Assembly: GCA_947389015.1 (NCBI GenBank)
Contig: CANDVA010000010.1
Span: 1-64,000 of the forward strand
Length of the DNA stretch: 64,000 bases
Source: an uncultured Clostridia bacterium
Lineage (GTDB): Bacteria; Bacillota; Clostridia; Oscillospirales; Ruminococcaceae
Reading direction: 5' to 3'
The translations under genes were made by a program, and so were the position numbers. This document shows, piece by piece, positions 8,908 through 16,481 of this stretch. How positions within the stretch are numbered: position 1 is the first letter of the stretch; each line of letters opens with the position of its first letter. Under the pieces are notes generated by a model. It saw only the letters and a program-made list of their open reading frames with translations, did no database searches and had not been told where the DNA came from.

Positions 8908-9465
8908 TTATTTCATTCTGCGCATGATTTTCGGCTTGAGTATCTTCTCGTAGAACGGCGCGTACATTCCGAGGAATATATCGTACATAATGAACGCGAA
9001 CGCACCCATGCCGTAAATTATCAGTGATCCGTACTGTCCGAACTCGTTGGTCTCGTCCAAAAGATACGTCATTCCGAAAAGGTATATCAGTATCATATAC
9101 GCGCCCACTCCCATAACGGAGAACAGCGCGAGCTTGACTATCCAACGGAGTATTTTCAAGCGTATCTTCTGTATATATTCCCTTACTATCGGATAATATC
9201 CTAACAGGAAAATATACATCATCGCGACCTCGTAATTCGGCGTGATCAGCAGACACAGCAATCCCACCGCGATATAGCTCACGAGCCCGTACTTCACGCC
9301 GAGCCTTTCGCGTATCACCCATATCAGTATGCCCGCGATCGCGGGGGTGATATACTCGAACGACGGTATCATTCCCAGAATGAACATCAGCGCAAGCGCC
9401 AGACCGCTCATGATCCCGCACAACGATACCGTATATCCAATATGCCGATTATCCTTGTCCGACAT
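8908..9465 (-). CDS. Multi-pass membrane protein of unknown function
   Basis: 185 residues with about five hydrophobic helices and few charged residues outside a basic patch near residues 95-105 and a basic tail (KPKIMRRMK). The general look (short glycine-rich helices, LGYYPIVREYIQKI between helices) recalls substrate-binding S components of ECF transporters, but no diagnostic motif is present, so this is only a suggestion. Ribosome site GGAAG precedes the ATG. It begins 2 bases after tyrA ends, and its stop is 32 bases before the pepF start. Confidence 0.55.
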   Translation of the reverse strand: MSDKDNRHIGYTVSLCGIMSGLALALMFILGMIPSFEYITPAIAGILIWVIRERLGVKYGLVSYIAVGLLCLLITPNYEVAMMYIFLLGYYPIVREYIQKIRLKILRWIVKLALFSVMGVGAYMILIYLFGMTYLLDETNEFGQYGSLIIYGMGAFAFIMYDIFLGMYAPFYEKILKPKIMRRMK

Positions 9466-9466
9466 A

Positions 9467-10321
9467 TTACTTCCTTTCCTGTCCGTAAAATTCCATGCTC
9501 TTTGCTTTTCTCTCCGTGCCGATCCTCAAAAGCTCGCGGAGCTCGTCAATATCGTCGTTCGCCATAGCGTCGCGGTACTCCGAGAGAGCGTTTATTACAT
9601 TGTTTATCTCGAACAGCAAAGCCTCCTTGTTGCACATGAACAAACTCGACCACATTTCCTCGTTGAGGTACGCGACACGCGTAAGATCGAGAAAGCTGCC
9701 CGCCGAAAAGCCGTCGGCACGGAACAGTGAGGGACTTTTTACATACGCGCTTGACACGACGTGAGCAAGCTGCGAGGTGTAAGCGATATTGCTGTCATGC
9801 TGCTCGGGAGTGGCAATCACGACCTGTCCGAAGCTCATACAGGCGCCCAGAGTAGACACCAGATCAATAGCGATCTGCGGAGTATTCTCGGAGGGCGTGA
9901 TTATAAAGCTCGCGTTTTTAAACAAGTCCGCTGTCGCGTAATCAAAGCCCGAATGCTCCGTACCCGCCATTGGGTGCGTTCCGATAAAGATAACGCCCTT
10001 TTCATCGAGTATGGGCGTACAGTTGCGCACTATATAGCCCTTGACGCCGCATATATCCATTACGATAGAGCCCTTGCGGAATCTGTCGGCGTTCTTTTTT
10101 ATAAAGTCAACGATAGCCACTGGATAAAGCGCTACTATCGTAAGGTTAGCCTCGCCGAGTCTGTCCTCGTTTATCTCCTCGTCGACGGCGCCCTGCTCGA
10201 GAGCTTTGCGCACCGTTTCGGGATCGGTGTCGATACCCATTATATGATGAAAAGTGTTCGCCTTGAGAGCCTTGCATATTGAACCGCCTATAAGCCCAAG
10301 ACCTATTACCGCTATATTCAT
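9467..10321 (-). CDS. tyrA: Prephenate dehydrogenase
   Basis: NAD(P)-dependent oxidative decarboxylation of prephenate to 4-hydroxyphenylpyruvate, the tyrosine branch of aromatic synthesis. It opens with a Rossmann glycine motif (IGLGLIGGS), followed by GIDTDPET and the catalytic-region HPMAGTEHSGF. There is no ACT domain, so allosteric control is probably absent. The start at 10321 is supported by GAAAGGAAA and because an in-frame ATG 22 codons upstream would overlap the -35 box of the promoter. First gene of a four-gene operon. Confidence 0.92.
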   Translation of the reverse strand: MNIAVIGLGLIGGSICKALKANTFHHIMGIDTDPETVRKALEQGAVDEEINEDRLGEANLTIVALYPVAIVDFIKKNADRFRKGSIVMDICGVKGYIVRNCTPILDEKGVIFIGTHPMAGTEHSGFDYATADLFKNASFIITPSENTPQIAIDLVSTLGACMSFGQVVIATPEQHDSNIAYTSQLAHVVSSAYVKSPSLFRADGFSAGSFLDLTRVAYLNEEMWSSLFMCNKEALLFEINNVINALSEYRDAMANDDIDELRELLRIGTERKAKSMEFYGQERK

Positions 10322-10358
10322 TTGAATTTCCTTTCGGTCAATAAAATAATCCATTATT

Positions 10359-10387
10359 ATTATAACATATTTGGAAAGATTTTGCAA
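10359..10387 (-). promoter_or_regulatory. Vegetative promoter of the tyrA operon
   Basis: TTGCAA, 17-base spacer, TATAAT on the minus strand, about 40 bases before the tyrA ATG. Confidence 0.8.
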
Positions 10388-10429
10388 GGAATTTATTGGA
10401 AATTTTTCGCAATTCTCGTATAATTTTTG

Positions 10430-11383
10430 TTATTTTAACGGCGCATAGCCGCTTTTTTCAACTATCCCCTGCCCCTCGTCCGATAATATCCAGTCGATAA
10501 GGGCGGTGATATTCGGGTTATCGTCACCCTTGCGGTATACGGCATAAAAGCTGCTCACCAGCGGGTAACTCTCGTTTGCAATGTTCTCGGGACTTGGGTA
10601 AACGCCGTTCAGCGAGAGCATTTTCACGTCAGAGTTCTCGACTATGCCCTCAACATAATAGCGGAACGAAAAGCCTATCGCGCTGCCGAAAAGCCCCGTC
10701 AAACTGCGCTTCATCGGAATTCCGTCCATAAACGAGAGCATTGCCGTCTGACTGCCGCTGCCCTCGTTGCGTTGGAGAGCGTCAATGTAACGGTTTTCAC
10801 CTCCGACCTCCGACCACTTCTCGATATCACCCGAGTAGATTCCTCTGACCTGCTCAACGGTAAGGTCGTCGACGGGATTGTTCTTATTGACGATAAACAC
10901 GAACGCCTCCCTGCCTATCGGCACAAGCTCCAGCTCCACACCGTTCTGTTCGGCGTATTCGAGCTGTTCCTTTGAGGGAGCGGCGCAGATGACAACATCC
11001 GCCGTGCCGTCCACTATCGCCGCGTATGCGCCTCGTGTGTTGTGGAATTGCAGAGCGCTGTCGGGCGCGAAGTTCTCTCCGTCGAACGATACGCTGTCGG
11101 AGGGATATACCGCGTTCACAAAGCCCGAGAACACGGGATAGAGCGCCGCCGCGCCATCGATCACGGGCAGGTCGCCGCTGAGCTTTGCGGCGCTGTCTGT
11201 CTTGACGATACCCGAATTTTCGTCGAAAGGGAGATATTTGCTCAGTTCTATGGATTTCGCCTGCATTTCGGGACTTGTGTCGTTAATATAGCGCTTGGTG
11301 AAGATATTGTAAACGGCAATGTCAAACGCCGCGAACATTGCCGTGACAAACAATATCAAAGATATCTGTTTGATAAGTTTCAT
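10430..11383 (-). CDS. Membrane-anchored PstS-like substrate-binding protein
   Basis: 317 residues. An N-terminal hydrophobic helix (about 7-27) without a lipobox cysteine or obvious cleavage site suggests a membrane anchor. The rest looks like the phosphate-binding PstS/PBP-like fold: DGAAALYPVFSGFVNAVYP at the start, ADVVICAAPS, FVIVNKNNPVDDLTVEQVRGIYSGDIEKWSEVG (given here in family terms) and the anion-site-like RNEGSGSQTA. No permease or ATPase gene of a phosphate transporter adjoins it. It follows three tiny membrane-protein genes with gaps of 3-11 bases. Anion binding for sensing rather than uptake is possible (inference). Confidence 0.75.
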   Translation of the reverse strand: MKLIKQISLILFVTAMFAAFDIAVYNIFTKRYINDTSPEMQAKSIELSKYLPFDENSGIVKTDSAAKLSGDLPVIDGAAALYPVFSGFVNAVYPSDSVSFDGENFAPDSALQFHNTRGAYAAIVDGTADVVICAAPSKEQLEYAEQNGVELELVPIGREAFVFIVNKNNPVDDLTVEQVRGIYSGDIEKWSEVGGENRYIDALQRNEGSGSQTAMLSFMDGIPMKRSLTGLFGSAIGFSFRYYVEGIVENSDVKMLSLNGVYPSPENIANESYPLVSSFYAVYRKGDDNPNITALIDWILSDEGQGIVEKSGYAPLK

Positions 11384-11386
11384 TTG

Positions 11387-11524
11387 TTACCCCCTGTTCG
11401 CGATATAGGAGATTATAGAGCAGTCGCTGTAAAGCGCGTAGGTGTACGCAACAAGCGCAATAACGCTTATCACCCCGACAACGCAGACCGCGGTCAGGAT
11501 GCCGTAAAATACCTTGTCTTTCAT
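11387..11524 (-). CDS. 45-residue single-helix membrane peptide
   Basis: Short open frame with a proper ribosome site (GTAAGGAGTAAAT then ATG) exactly filling the space between its neighbours, 3 bases before the PstS-like start. One hydrophobic helix covers about residues 5-31, with Lys2/Asp3/Lys4 at the front and a short polar tail ending NRG. No family recognised. Tight packing in the operon and good initiation signals argue that it is translated. Confidence 0.65.
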   Translation of the reverse strand: MKDKVFYGILTAVCVVGVISVIALVAYTYALYSDCSIISYIANRG

Positions 11525-11528
11525 ATTT

Positions 11529-11785
11529 ACTCCTTACATATGCACCGGTGCACTCAAAAAAATTAACAAAAAGGCTATTATCGCTATGACCGACGTATCC
11601 GCAAGACCCATAACGATACCCGAGATCAGCGCCATTGTTCCGCGCGAACGGCGCTTGGGGTCGGTCTTGGGAGTTTTCACAAACCGCACCAAAGATACCA
11701 CAAACCACACGACCGCCGCAGTCGGTACAAGCACAAACATCGCTAAATATATGATCGTTTCCATTATTTCACTCCTTACATATGC
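11529..11785. repeat. 15-base junction repeat from a tandem gene duplication
   Basis: ACTCCTTACATATGC occurs at 11529-11543 and 11771-11785. Each copy spans the last codons of one small membrane protein gene and the ribosome site of the next. It marks the boundary of the duplicated unit. Confidence 0.75.
11534..11764 (-). CDS. Small two-helix membrane protein, copy 2
   Basis: 76 residues: helix, WFVVSLVRF, a basic loop (KTPKTDPKRRSRG), second helix, ending PVHM. It is clearly related to the preceding gene, which has WFIVSLIKY at the same place, a basic loop and an ending RHM. The start at 11764 follows GTAAGGAGTGAAATA; a longer frame upstream would run through the neighbouring gene. Function unknown. 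Its position directly ahead of the membrane peptide and the PstS-like protein suggests a shared membrane complex (inference). Confidence 0.7.
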   Translation of the reverse strand: METIIYLAMFVLVPTAAVVWFVVSLVRFVKTPKTDPKRRSRGTMALISGIVMGLADTSVIAIIAFLLIFLSAPVHM

Positions 11786-12018
11786 CGCAAAGCAAAGAAA
11801 AACAGCCCCATAAGCAGCGCGGTCGCAAGAAACAGCGCCCCTGCGACACAGCCCGAAACTATTGTGAGTTTTTGACGTATGCACAGCTTGAGCGAGCTCT
11901 TGTCGGTGCGTTTGTATTTTATCAACGATACGATAAACCAAATTATCGCCGCCAATGATGGTATGAAAAACATAGCATAAAAACTAAACGTGTATAAAAT
12001 ATTTATAAAATAGTTCAT
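11776..12018 (-). CDS. Small two-helix membrane protein, copy 1
   Basis: 80 residues with hydrophobic helices at about 5-30 and 53-77 separated by a basic loop; the signature WFIVSLIKYKRT is shared with the next gene. The start at 12018 is behind GGGAGAG. An in-frame ATG 11 codons upstream falls inside a terminator hairpin and is rejected. No promoter of its own was seen, so expression may depend on read-through from the aldolase/VOC operon or on a weak promoter. Confidence 0.7.
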   Translation of the reverse strand: MNYFINILYTFSFYAMFFIPSLAAIIWFIVSLIKYKRTDKSSLKLCIRQKLTIVSGCVAGALFLATALLMGLFFFALRHM

Positions 12019-12030
12019 TTCTCTCCCTAG

Positions 12031-12070
12031 CAAAATAAAGGGCATTGTCAACGCCGAACAATGCCCTTTA
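12031..12070 (-). terminator. Terminator after the fba-VOC operon
   Basis: 13-bp perfect stem (12036-12048 with 12058-12070) around ACGCCGA-like loop sequence, followed on the minus strand by a short T-run (TATTTTG). Confidence 0.75.
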
Positions 12071-12081
12071 AATTATCAAAC

Positions 12082-12486
12082 TTACTTACAGTCGTCGGGC
12101 GTAAAGTCGTCCGGAGGACGATATCCCGGCACGGTGAGATACCAGTTTACGCCAAAGCGATCGGTAACGCACGCGGCACACGGACTCCACGGAAGCTCGC
12201 AGATGTCCAACTTGACCGTCCCGCCCTCTTTAAGCGCGTTGAACGCTTTTTCAAGCTCCACGCGATCACTGAAAGTATAGCCGAGCTCTATGGGGTTGAC
12301 GCCGGAAACGTCTTTGTCCGATTCGACAACGGAGCAAACGTTCACACCTTCCTTGTTGAGCTCGGAGTGGAAATAGCTTCCGTCGTCATTCAGCACATGA
12401 TAGCCGAGCTCAAGACCAAATACGGCTTTGTACAGCTCCACAGCCTCCACGCTGTTCTTTACGTATAGACCTATCGAAAAGCCCAT
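12082..12486 (-). CDS. VOC/glyoxalase-fold protein
   Basis: 134-residue protein of the vicinal-oxygen-chelate fold (glyoxalase/bleomycin-resistance/PhnB-like): two beta-alpha-beta-beta-beta repeats are apparent (SIGLYVKNSVEAVELYKAVFGLE and ELPWSPCAACVTDRFGVNWYL). Such proteins often bind a metal and a small metabolite, but substrates cannot be guessed from the sequence. Its ATG overlaps the stop of the aldolase gene by one base (TAATG), so it is translationally coupled to glycolysis. A methylglyoxal-related role would fit the context but is unproven. Confidence 0.8.
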   Translation of the reverse strand: MGFSIGLYVKNSVEAVELYKAVFGLELGYHVLNDDGSYFHSELNKEGVNVCSVVESDKDVSGVNPIELGYTFSDRVELEKAFNALKEGGTVKLDICELPWSPCAACVTDRFGVNWYLTVPGYRPPDDFTPDDCK

Positions 12487-13349
12487 TAAGCCTTACCTAC
12501 CGAACCGAACAGCTCCATCTTCTCCTTGACGGTAGCCTTGATAGCCTCAGCGCCGGGAGCGAGCAGCTTTCTCGGGTCGAAGCCCTTGCCCTGCTGATCC
12601 TTGCCCGCCTCGATGTACTTGCGTGTAGCGTCCGCAAAGGAGAGCTGGCACTCGGTATTTACGTTGATCTTCGCAACGCCGAGGGAGATAGCCTTCTTGA
12701 TCATATCCGCGGGAATTCCCGTTCCGCCGTGAAGAACCAGCGGCATATCGCCGACTTCCTTCTTGACAGCCTCAAGGGTCTCAAACGAAAGACCCGCCCA
12801 GTTCTCGGGGTACTTACCGTGAATGTTGCCGATACCCGCAGCCAACATGGTAACGCCGAGGTCAGCGATCATCTTGCACTCCTTGGGGTCTGCGCACTCG
12901 CCCATGCCGACAACGCCGTCCTCTTCGCCACCGATAGAGCCTACCTCGGCCTCGATAGAGATTCCGAGTACGTCGCAGGCGTTAACGAGAGCCTTGGTCT
13001 TTGCGATGTTTTCGTCGATCGGATAGTGAGAGCCGTCGAACATTATCGACGAGAAGCCCGCGTTGATGCATGCCTTAGCGCCCTCAAAAGAGCCGTGGTC
13101 GAGGTGAAGAGCAACGGGGACGGTAATCTTAAGCTCCTCGAGCATACCGTTTACCATGCCTACAACGGTCTTGTAGCCGGTCATATACTTGCCTGCACCC
13201 TCGGATACGCCGAGGATTACGGGTGACTTCAGCTCCTCCGCGGTGAGAAGAACCGACTTTGTCCATTCGAGGTTGTTGATGTTGAACTGACCTACCGCGT
13301 ACTTGCCGTCACGAGCCTTGTTCAGCATTTCTTTAGCGGAAACCAACAT
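12486..13349 (-). CDS. fba: Fructose-1,6-bisphosphate aldolase, class II
   Basis: Zinc-dependent cleavage of fructose-1,6-bisphosphate into dihydroxyacetone phosphate and glyceraldehyde-3-phosphate. Seen: the LHLDHG metal/catalytic segment, the EAEVGSIGGEEDGV loop, GNIHGKYP and VLHGGTGIP with metal and phosphate contacts, and KINVNTE. Length 287 is typical. AAAGGAGT precedes the ATG, with a well-formed promoter 50-75 bases upstream. First gene of a two-gene operon. Confidence 0.97.
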   Translation of the reverse strand: MLVSAKEMLNKARDGKYAVGQFNINNLEWTKSVLLTAEELKSPVILGVSEGAGKYMTGYKTVVGMVNGMLEELKITVPVALHLDHGSFEGAKACINAGFSSIMFDGSHYPIDENIAKTKALVNACDVLGISIEAEVGSIGGEEDGVVGMGECADPKECKMIADLGVTMLAAGIGNIHGKYPENWAGLSFETLEAVKKEVGDMPLVLHGGTGIPADMIKKAISLGVAKINVNTECQLSFADATRKYIEAGKDQQGKGFDPRKLLAPGAEAIKATVKEKMELFGSVGKA

Positions 13350-13397
13350 ATTAAATTACTCCTTTATAGTTTGTTTATGGATTAACGATCCACATAT

Positions 13398-13426
13398 ATT
13401 GTATCATATTTTCCACAAAAATGCAA
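13398..13426 (-). promoter_or_regulatory. Vegetative promoter of fba
   Basis: TTGCAT, 17-base spacer, TACAAT on the minus strand upstream of the aldolase gene. Confidence 0.8.
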
Positions 13427-13448
13427 TATATTTTGAAGATTTTTTCGG

Positions 13449-14195
13449 TTATAGTGGAATTTTCTCCAATACGGCTATAAATTCGCGCCAATCATGAATA
13501 TGCAGATATTCATAATTTACCTTGATACCGTCGTTTTGTCCTCTGTGCGGATTTATATCGCCCGGGGTCTCGCCCTCGTAAAGCACCGGAAAAATTCCCG
13601 CGCAGTGAGCGCCCTCAACGTCGGCGGTTATGGTGTTGCCGCAGTACCATACCTTGTCCGCCGAAAGCCCCGCTTTATTAAGCGCGATATCAAACAGAAC
13701 TCGGCTCGGCTTGCGGTACATATAATCGCTCGACGTGATAACAAACTCAAATTTATTGTTCGGCAAAAGACGGTCAAAGCGCTCCGACAGCGCCTCGCCC
13801 GACCACGCAAGATTGCTGATCACCGCGGTGCGTATACCGTTTTCGTTAAGGTAATCGAGCATTTCGTCCGCGCAAGGCATTACGGCACCATATGAAGCGG
13901 CTTTCCAGAACACGATCTCACGTTCGAGCGGGGTGAGGGAAAACTCAATGCCCAGCAGATCGTCAATGATCCTTTGCCCTACTCTCGCGGAGATATCGCA
14001 GTTGTGTGTTTTACGGATATCCTCGATTTTTCCGAAAACCTCCGAGCACATCTTCGTGTACTCCCCGACCGTAACGTCGTTCGGATTTTTGACTATGTGC
14101 TCGAACTGCGCCCTGTTGCCGCGCTCCGAATCCCAGTCGGGCTCGTACAACAGGGTGTGTCCGTTATCGAAAATTATCATCTCGGGCTTTTTCAC
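13449..14195 (-). CDS. HAD-superfamily hydrolase
   Basis: 248-residue HAD phosphatase-type protein. Motif I reads FDNGHTLL: the nucleophile Asp is present, but the usual second Asp (DxD) is Gly, as in a DxG subgroup. Motif II is AVISN, and motif III/IV is WYCGNTITADVEGAHCAGI. An alpha-helical cap (about 20-110) lies between motifs I and II. GTG start behind GAGGT. It ends the operon begun by the XTP pyrophosphatase-like gene. The substrate is unknown. Confidence 0.85.
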   Translation of the reverse strand: MKKPEMIIFDNGHTLLYEPDWDSERGNRAQFEHIVKNPNDVTVGEYTKMCSEVFGKIEDIRKTHNCDISARVGQRIIDDLLGIEFSLTPLEREIVFWKAASYGAVMPCADEMLDYLNENGIRTAVISNLAWSGEALSERFDRLLPNNKFEFVITSSDYMYRKPSRVLFDIALNKAGLSADKVWYCGNTITADVEGAHCAGIFPVLYEGETPGDINPHRGQNDGIKVNYEYLHIHDWREFIAVLEKIPL

Positions 14196-14203
14196 AGCTT
14201 ACC

Positions 14204-14932
14204 TCACTCGCTCGGAATATGTTCCGTCTCAGTCGTGTAGGAAAAAATCAGCTCGGGCGGTACTTCATCGTAAGAGCTGTTGATCTCCTCATAGCTTTCC
14301 AGATATGCGAGAAACAGCGGAATAACTATACACGCCAGTATTGTTACCACCACGGCGGCTATAACGGTGCCGATCTTCTGTTTTTTTGTCCACGAATGAC
14401 GCGGAGCCGCGTCGCCTCGAACCTCGAAAAGGCGCTTTTCGCCCGAGTTCACCGCTTGTATAACGGATATTTTCAGCTCGTCGGGAGCGGTAAGCTTAAG
14501 GCATAGTTCCTTGTAGGACTTATCCAGTCTGTCCGAAAGCTCTCCGAGATCGCCGAGCTGTTCATTGACATAGCGGACGTTTACGTCGGTTATCGCCGCG
14601 ACCCTGTCGGGCTCCAGGTCGTTCTCGAAGCTGAGATGAATAATAGCGCGGACTATCTGCGGACGCGGAAAAACCTCCGCGAGCAGTGCCTCCTGCTTCG
14701 CGGATAAGCCTATTTCGGACAACGTTTCCGCGTTATCGTTTGACGGTGATTTACGGCAGAGCCTGTAAGCCTTTTTAACGATATCGTACAGTTCTGCGTT
14801 CTCGGCAAGCGTGTCGCAGTCCTGCGCTACCTGCGTGAAAACACGTTCGGCACTGTCAAAATTCTTGGTGACAATCAGTGCCAGCGCGTACACATCGTCG
14901 CCAAACGCGTCGATAAATTTCTCGATATTCAT
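14204..14932 (-). CDS. Membrane-tethered sigma-factor-like protein
   Basis: 242 residues. Residues 1-60 resemble region 2 of ECF-type sigma factors (FGDDVYALALIVTKNFDSAERVF), and 75-145 resemble region 4 (AKQEALLAEVF, then a helix-turn-helix-like LEPDRVAAITDVNVRYVNEQL), but with many weak positions. A single membrane helix spans about 188-210, followed by a short acidic outside tail. This makes it look like a sigma-like module anchored to the membrane or a sigma/anti-sigma fusion. Its ATG overlaps the hisE stop by one base. Biochemical activity is not inferable; it may no longer bind RNA polymerase. Confidence 0.5.
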   Translation of the reverse strand: MNIEKFIDAFGDDVYALALIVTKNFDSAERVFTQVAQDCDTLAENAELYDIVKKAYRLCRKSPSNDNAETLSEIGLSAKQEALLAEVFPRPQIVRAIIHLSFENDLEPDRVAAITDVNVRYVNEQLGDLGELSDRLDKSYKELCLKLTAPDELKISVIQAVNSGEKRLFEVRGDAAPRHSWTKKQKIGTVIAAVVVTILACIVIPLFLAYLESYEEINSSYDEVPPELIFSYTTETEHIPSE

Positions 14933-15258
14933 TATGAGTTGTGGTCGCTGACGTGGAACTGCTTGAGATTTCCGATCTTCTTGCTGCGCTCGCGCATGAT
15001 ATCTTCAACCTCTTCGACGGTAAGCCCACGCTCCGCCATTAACACCGCCATATGGTACAGCACGTCGTTTATCTCGTTGGCAAGCTCCTCGTTATCATGA
15101 TTTTTGGCGGCGATCACCATTTCGGTACACTCCTCACCGCACTTTTTTAGTATCTTGTCAAGACCCTTATCGAACAGGTAGCAGGTGTAGCTGCCCTCCT
15201 GCGGATTTTCACGGCGGTTAATAATCACGTCGTACATCTCCTTAAACGCTTCACTCAT
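14932..15258 (-). CDS. hisE: Phosphoribosyl-ATP pyrophosphatase
   Basis: Second step of histidine synthesis: hydrolyses PR-ATP to PR-AMP. All-alpha MazG-like fold with the metal-binding pattern KKCGEECTEMVIAAK and NEINDVLYHMAVLM. Length 108 is normal for the stand-alone enzyme. It is encoded in a different operon from the other his genes, overlapping the upstream XTP pyrophosphatase-like gene by ATGA, so its supply is tied to that promoter rather than to the his promoter. Confidence 0.93.
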   Translation of the reverse strand: MSEAFKEMYDVIINRRENPQEGSYTCYLFDKGLDKILKKCGEECTEMVIAAKNHDNEELANEINDVLYHMAVLMAERGLTVEEVEDIMRERSKKIGNLKQFHVSDHNS

Positions 15259-15878
15259 AAAAATTTCTCCTTTAAATATTTCACAAAAAAACTCCGAAAG
15301 CCTATGTTCATACTTGATTCAACGCTTTGCGGCAGATCATAGTAATATTCCCCGCTTGCGATATCAACGGAAAGGCGGTCGAGGGGAAAACCCTCTTGGT
15401 GCATACGCTTATGCGGCGTATCAGTTAGATAGAATGCCTTGCCCCAAAGGCTCTCGTCCATGCTCTGATATATTTCGTTTTCCGACATTACAAGGCATAG
15501 CGCGTTTTTGTAACGCGCGGTGAGTCTTCCTCCGTATTCGCGGGCAAGCGCGGCATAATATGCTATCATCTCGTTATCGGACAAATGCTTTCCCGCAATG
15601 TTTCGGACATGAACTCCCGGCTGCAACTCGTCGGGAACGTTCTCAAAGAACAGTCCGCTGTCAAGTGAAAACACGGGGATCCCGTAATAACGGTAATATG
15701 CCAACGCCTTTATCCGAGCGTTTTCTAGAGGACTTGAACCGCTCTCGTCAACGTCGGGAGGACTTTTCGCCATATCGCGCAGGCTTAACAGTTCGATATC
15801 CAATCCCTCTAAGCTCTCGCGCATGGTGCTCAGCTTTGAGGAATTGCCCGTACCGAACAGTAAGGTTATTCTGCTCAC
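15255..15878 (-). CDS. Non-canonical purine NTP pyrophosphatase (RdgB/HAM1-like)
   Basis: House-cleaning enzyme family that hydrolyses XTP and dITP to monophosphates. The sequence begins LLFGTGNSSK (the family has (T/G)xNxxK for triphosphate binding) and has FSLDSGLFFE, the counterpart of the usual DDSGL metal site. The rest diverges from typical RdgB, so specificity could differ. The GTG at 15878 is chosen: AAAGGGAG is correctly spaced, homology starts right after, and a longer in-frame start lies inside the promoter. First gene of a four-gene operon. Confidence 0.75.
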   Translation of the reverse strand: MSRITLLFGTGNSSKLSTMRESLEGLDIELLSLRDMAKSPPDVDESGSSPLENARIKALAYYRYYGIPVFSLDSGLFFENVPDELQPGVHVRNIAGKHLSDNEMIAYYAALAREYGGRLTARYKNALCLVMSENEIYQSMDESLWGKAFYLTDTPHKRMHQEGFPLDRLSVDIASGEYYYDLPQSVESSMNIGFRSFFVKYLKEKFL

Positions 15879-15906
15879 CGCTTCACTCCCTTTCACACTC
15901 CTGTTT

Positions 15907-15935
15907 ATTATAGCAAAAATAGGGTGGTTTGTCAA
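15907..15935 (-). promoter_or_regulatory. Vegetative promoter of the XTPase-hisE operon
   Basis: TTGACA, 17-base spacer, TATAAT on the minus strand, about 30 bases before the GTG start. Confidence 0.85.
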
Positions 15936-15989
15936 GGTCGGTCATAAATAATCCCTTTTACCTTTTGTCACGCATTGTCAAGTTCCCTA

Positions 15990-16361
15990 TTATTCAATTT
16001 CGTATAATAAATATATTTCAACAGTACTATATTGCCTTATCAATTCTTTATCCTTATCCGAAAGCTCTTGATCGGGAAAATCAGCCACCAATGAGCAAAG
16101 ATAAATGTAAACAGGACTGTACCTTTGAGTAAAACCCTCTCGTCCGAATTTACCTTGTATAATATCAAACTCATGCTGAATTTGACCAGTACTATTGCAG
16201 TCAGCAAACTTCAACACATTATCTAAACTTTTTTTACATGTATTGTCAATGATTGATTTAGCCGTATTAACCGCTACAAAAAGCCATTGGTATAAATTGG
16301 TCAGTTGTTTCGGCTTGGCTTTCAGTTCTGATTTTATATCGACATAAATTTCATTTTCCAT
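15990..16361 (-). CDS. Hypothetical protein, AT-rich orphan
   Basis: 123 residues, no recognised family. It is largely helical and rich in Lys, Ile and Asn, with a tyrosine-rich end (YSPVYIYLCSLVADFP, YSTVEIYLLYEIE). The start at 16361 follows ATGAGGAAA with proper spacing. Base composition is visibly richer in A+T than the flanking genes and codon choice differs (many AAA, ATT, TTA), suggesting recent acquisition. It is flanked by about 110-120 bases on each side with no recognisable feature, and no partner gene or mobile element adjoins it. Confidence 0.5.
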   Translation of the reverse strand: MENEIYVDIKSELKAKPKQLTNLYQWLFVAVNTAKSIIDNTCKKSLDNVLKFADCNSTGQIQHEFDIIQGKFGREGFTQRYSPVYIYLCSLVADFPDQELSDKDKELIRQYSTVEIYLLYEIE

Positions 16362-16481
16362 ACTTAATTTCCTCATAAATGCCGAGTTATTGAGTTCGTT
16401 GCAAACTTGAAATCATTTAACCGATCTCATTTTGTTATTGTCTATGCGTCACAAGACTTACTACACGAAAGATAAAAGGTA

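Noticed and set aside
12019-12056. TTGACA upstream of the small membrane operon as a promoter
   Set aside because: It falls within the terminator stem and no -10 box follows at a usable distance.
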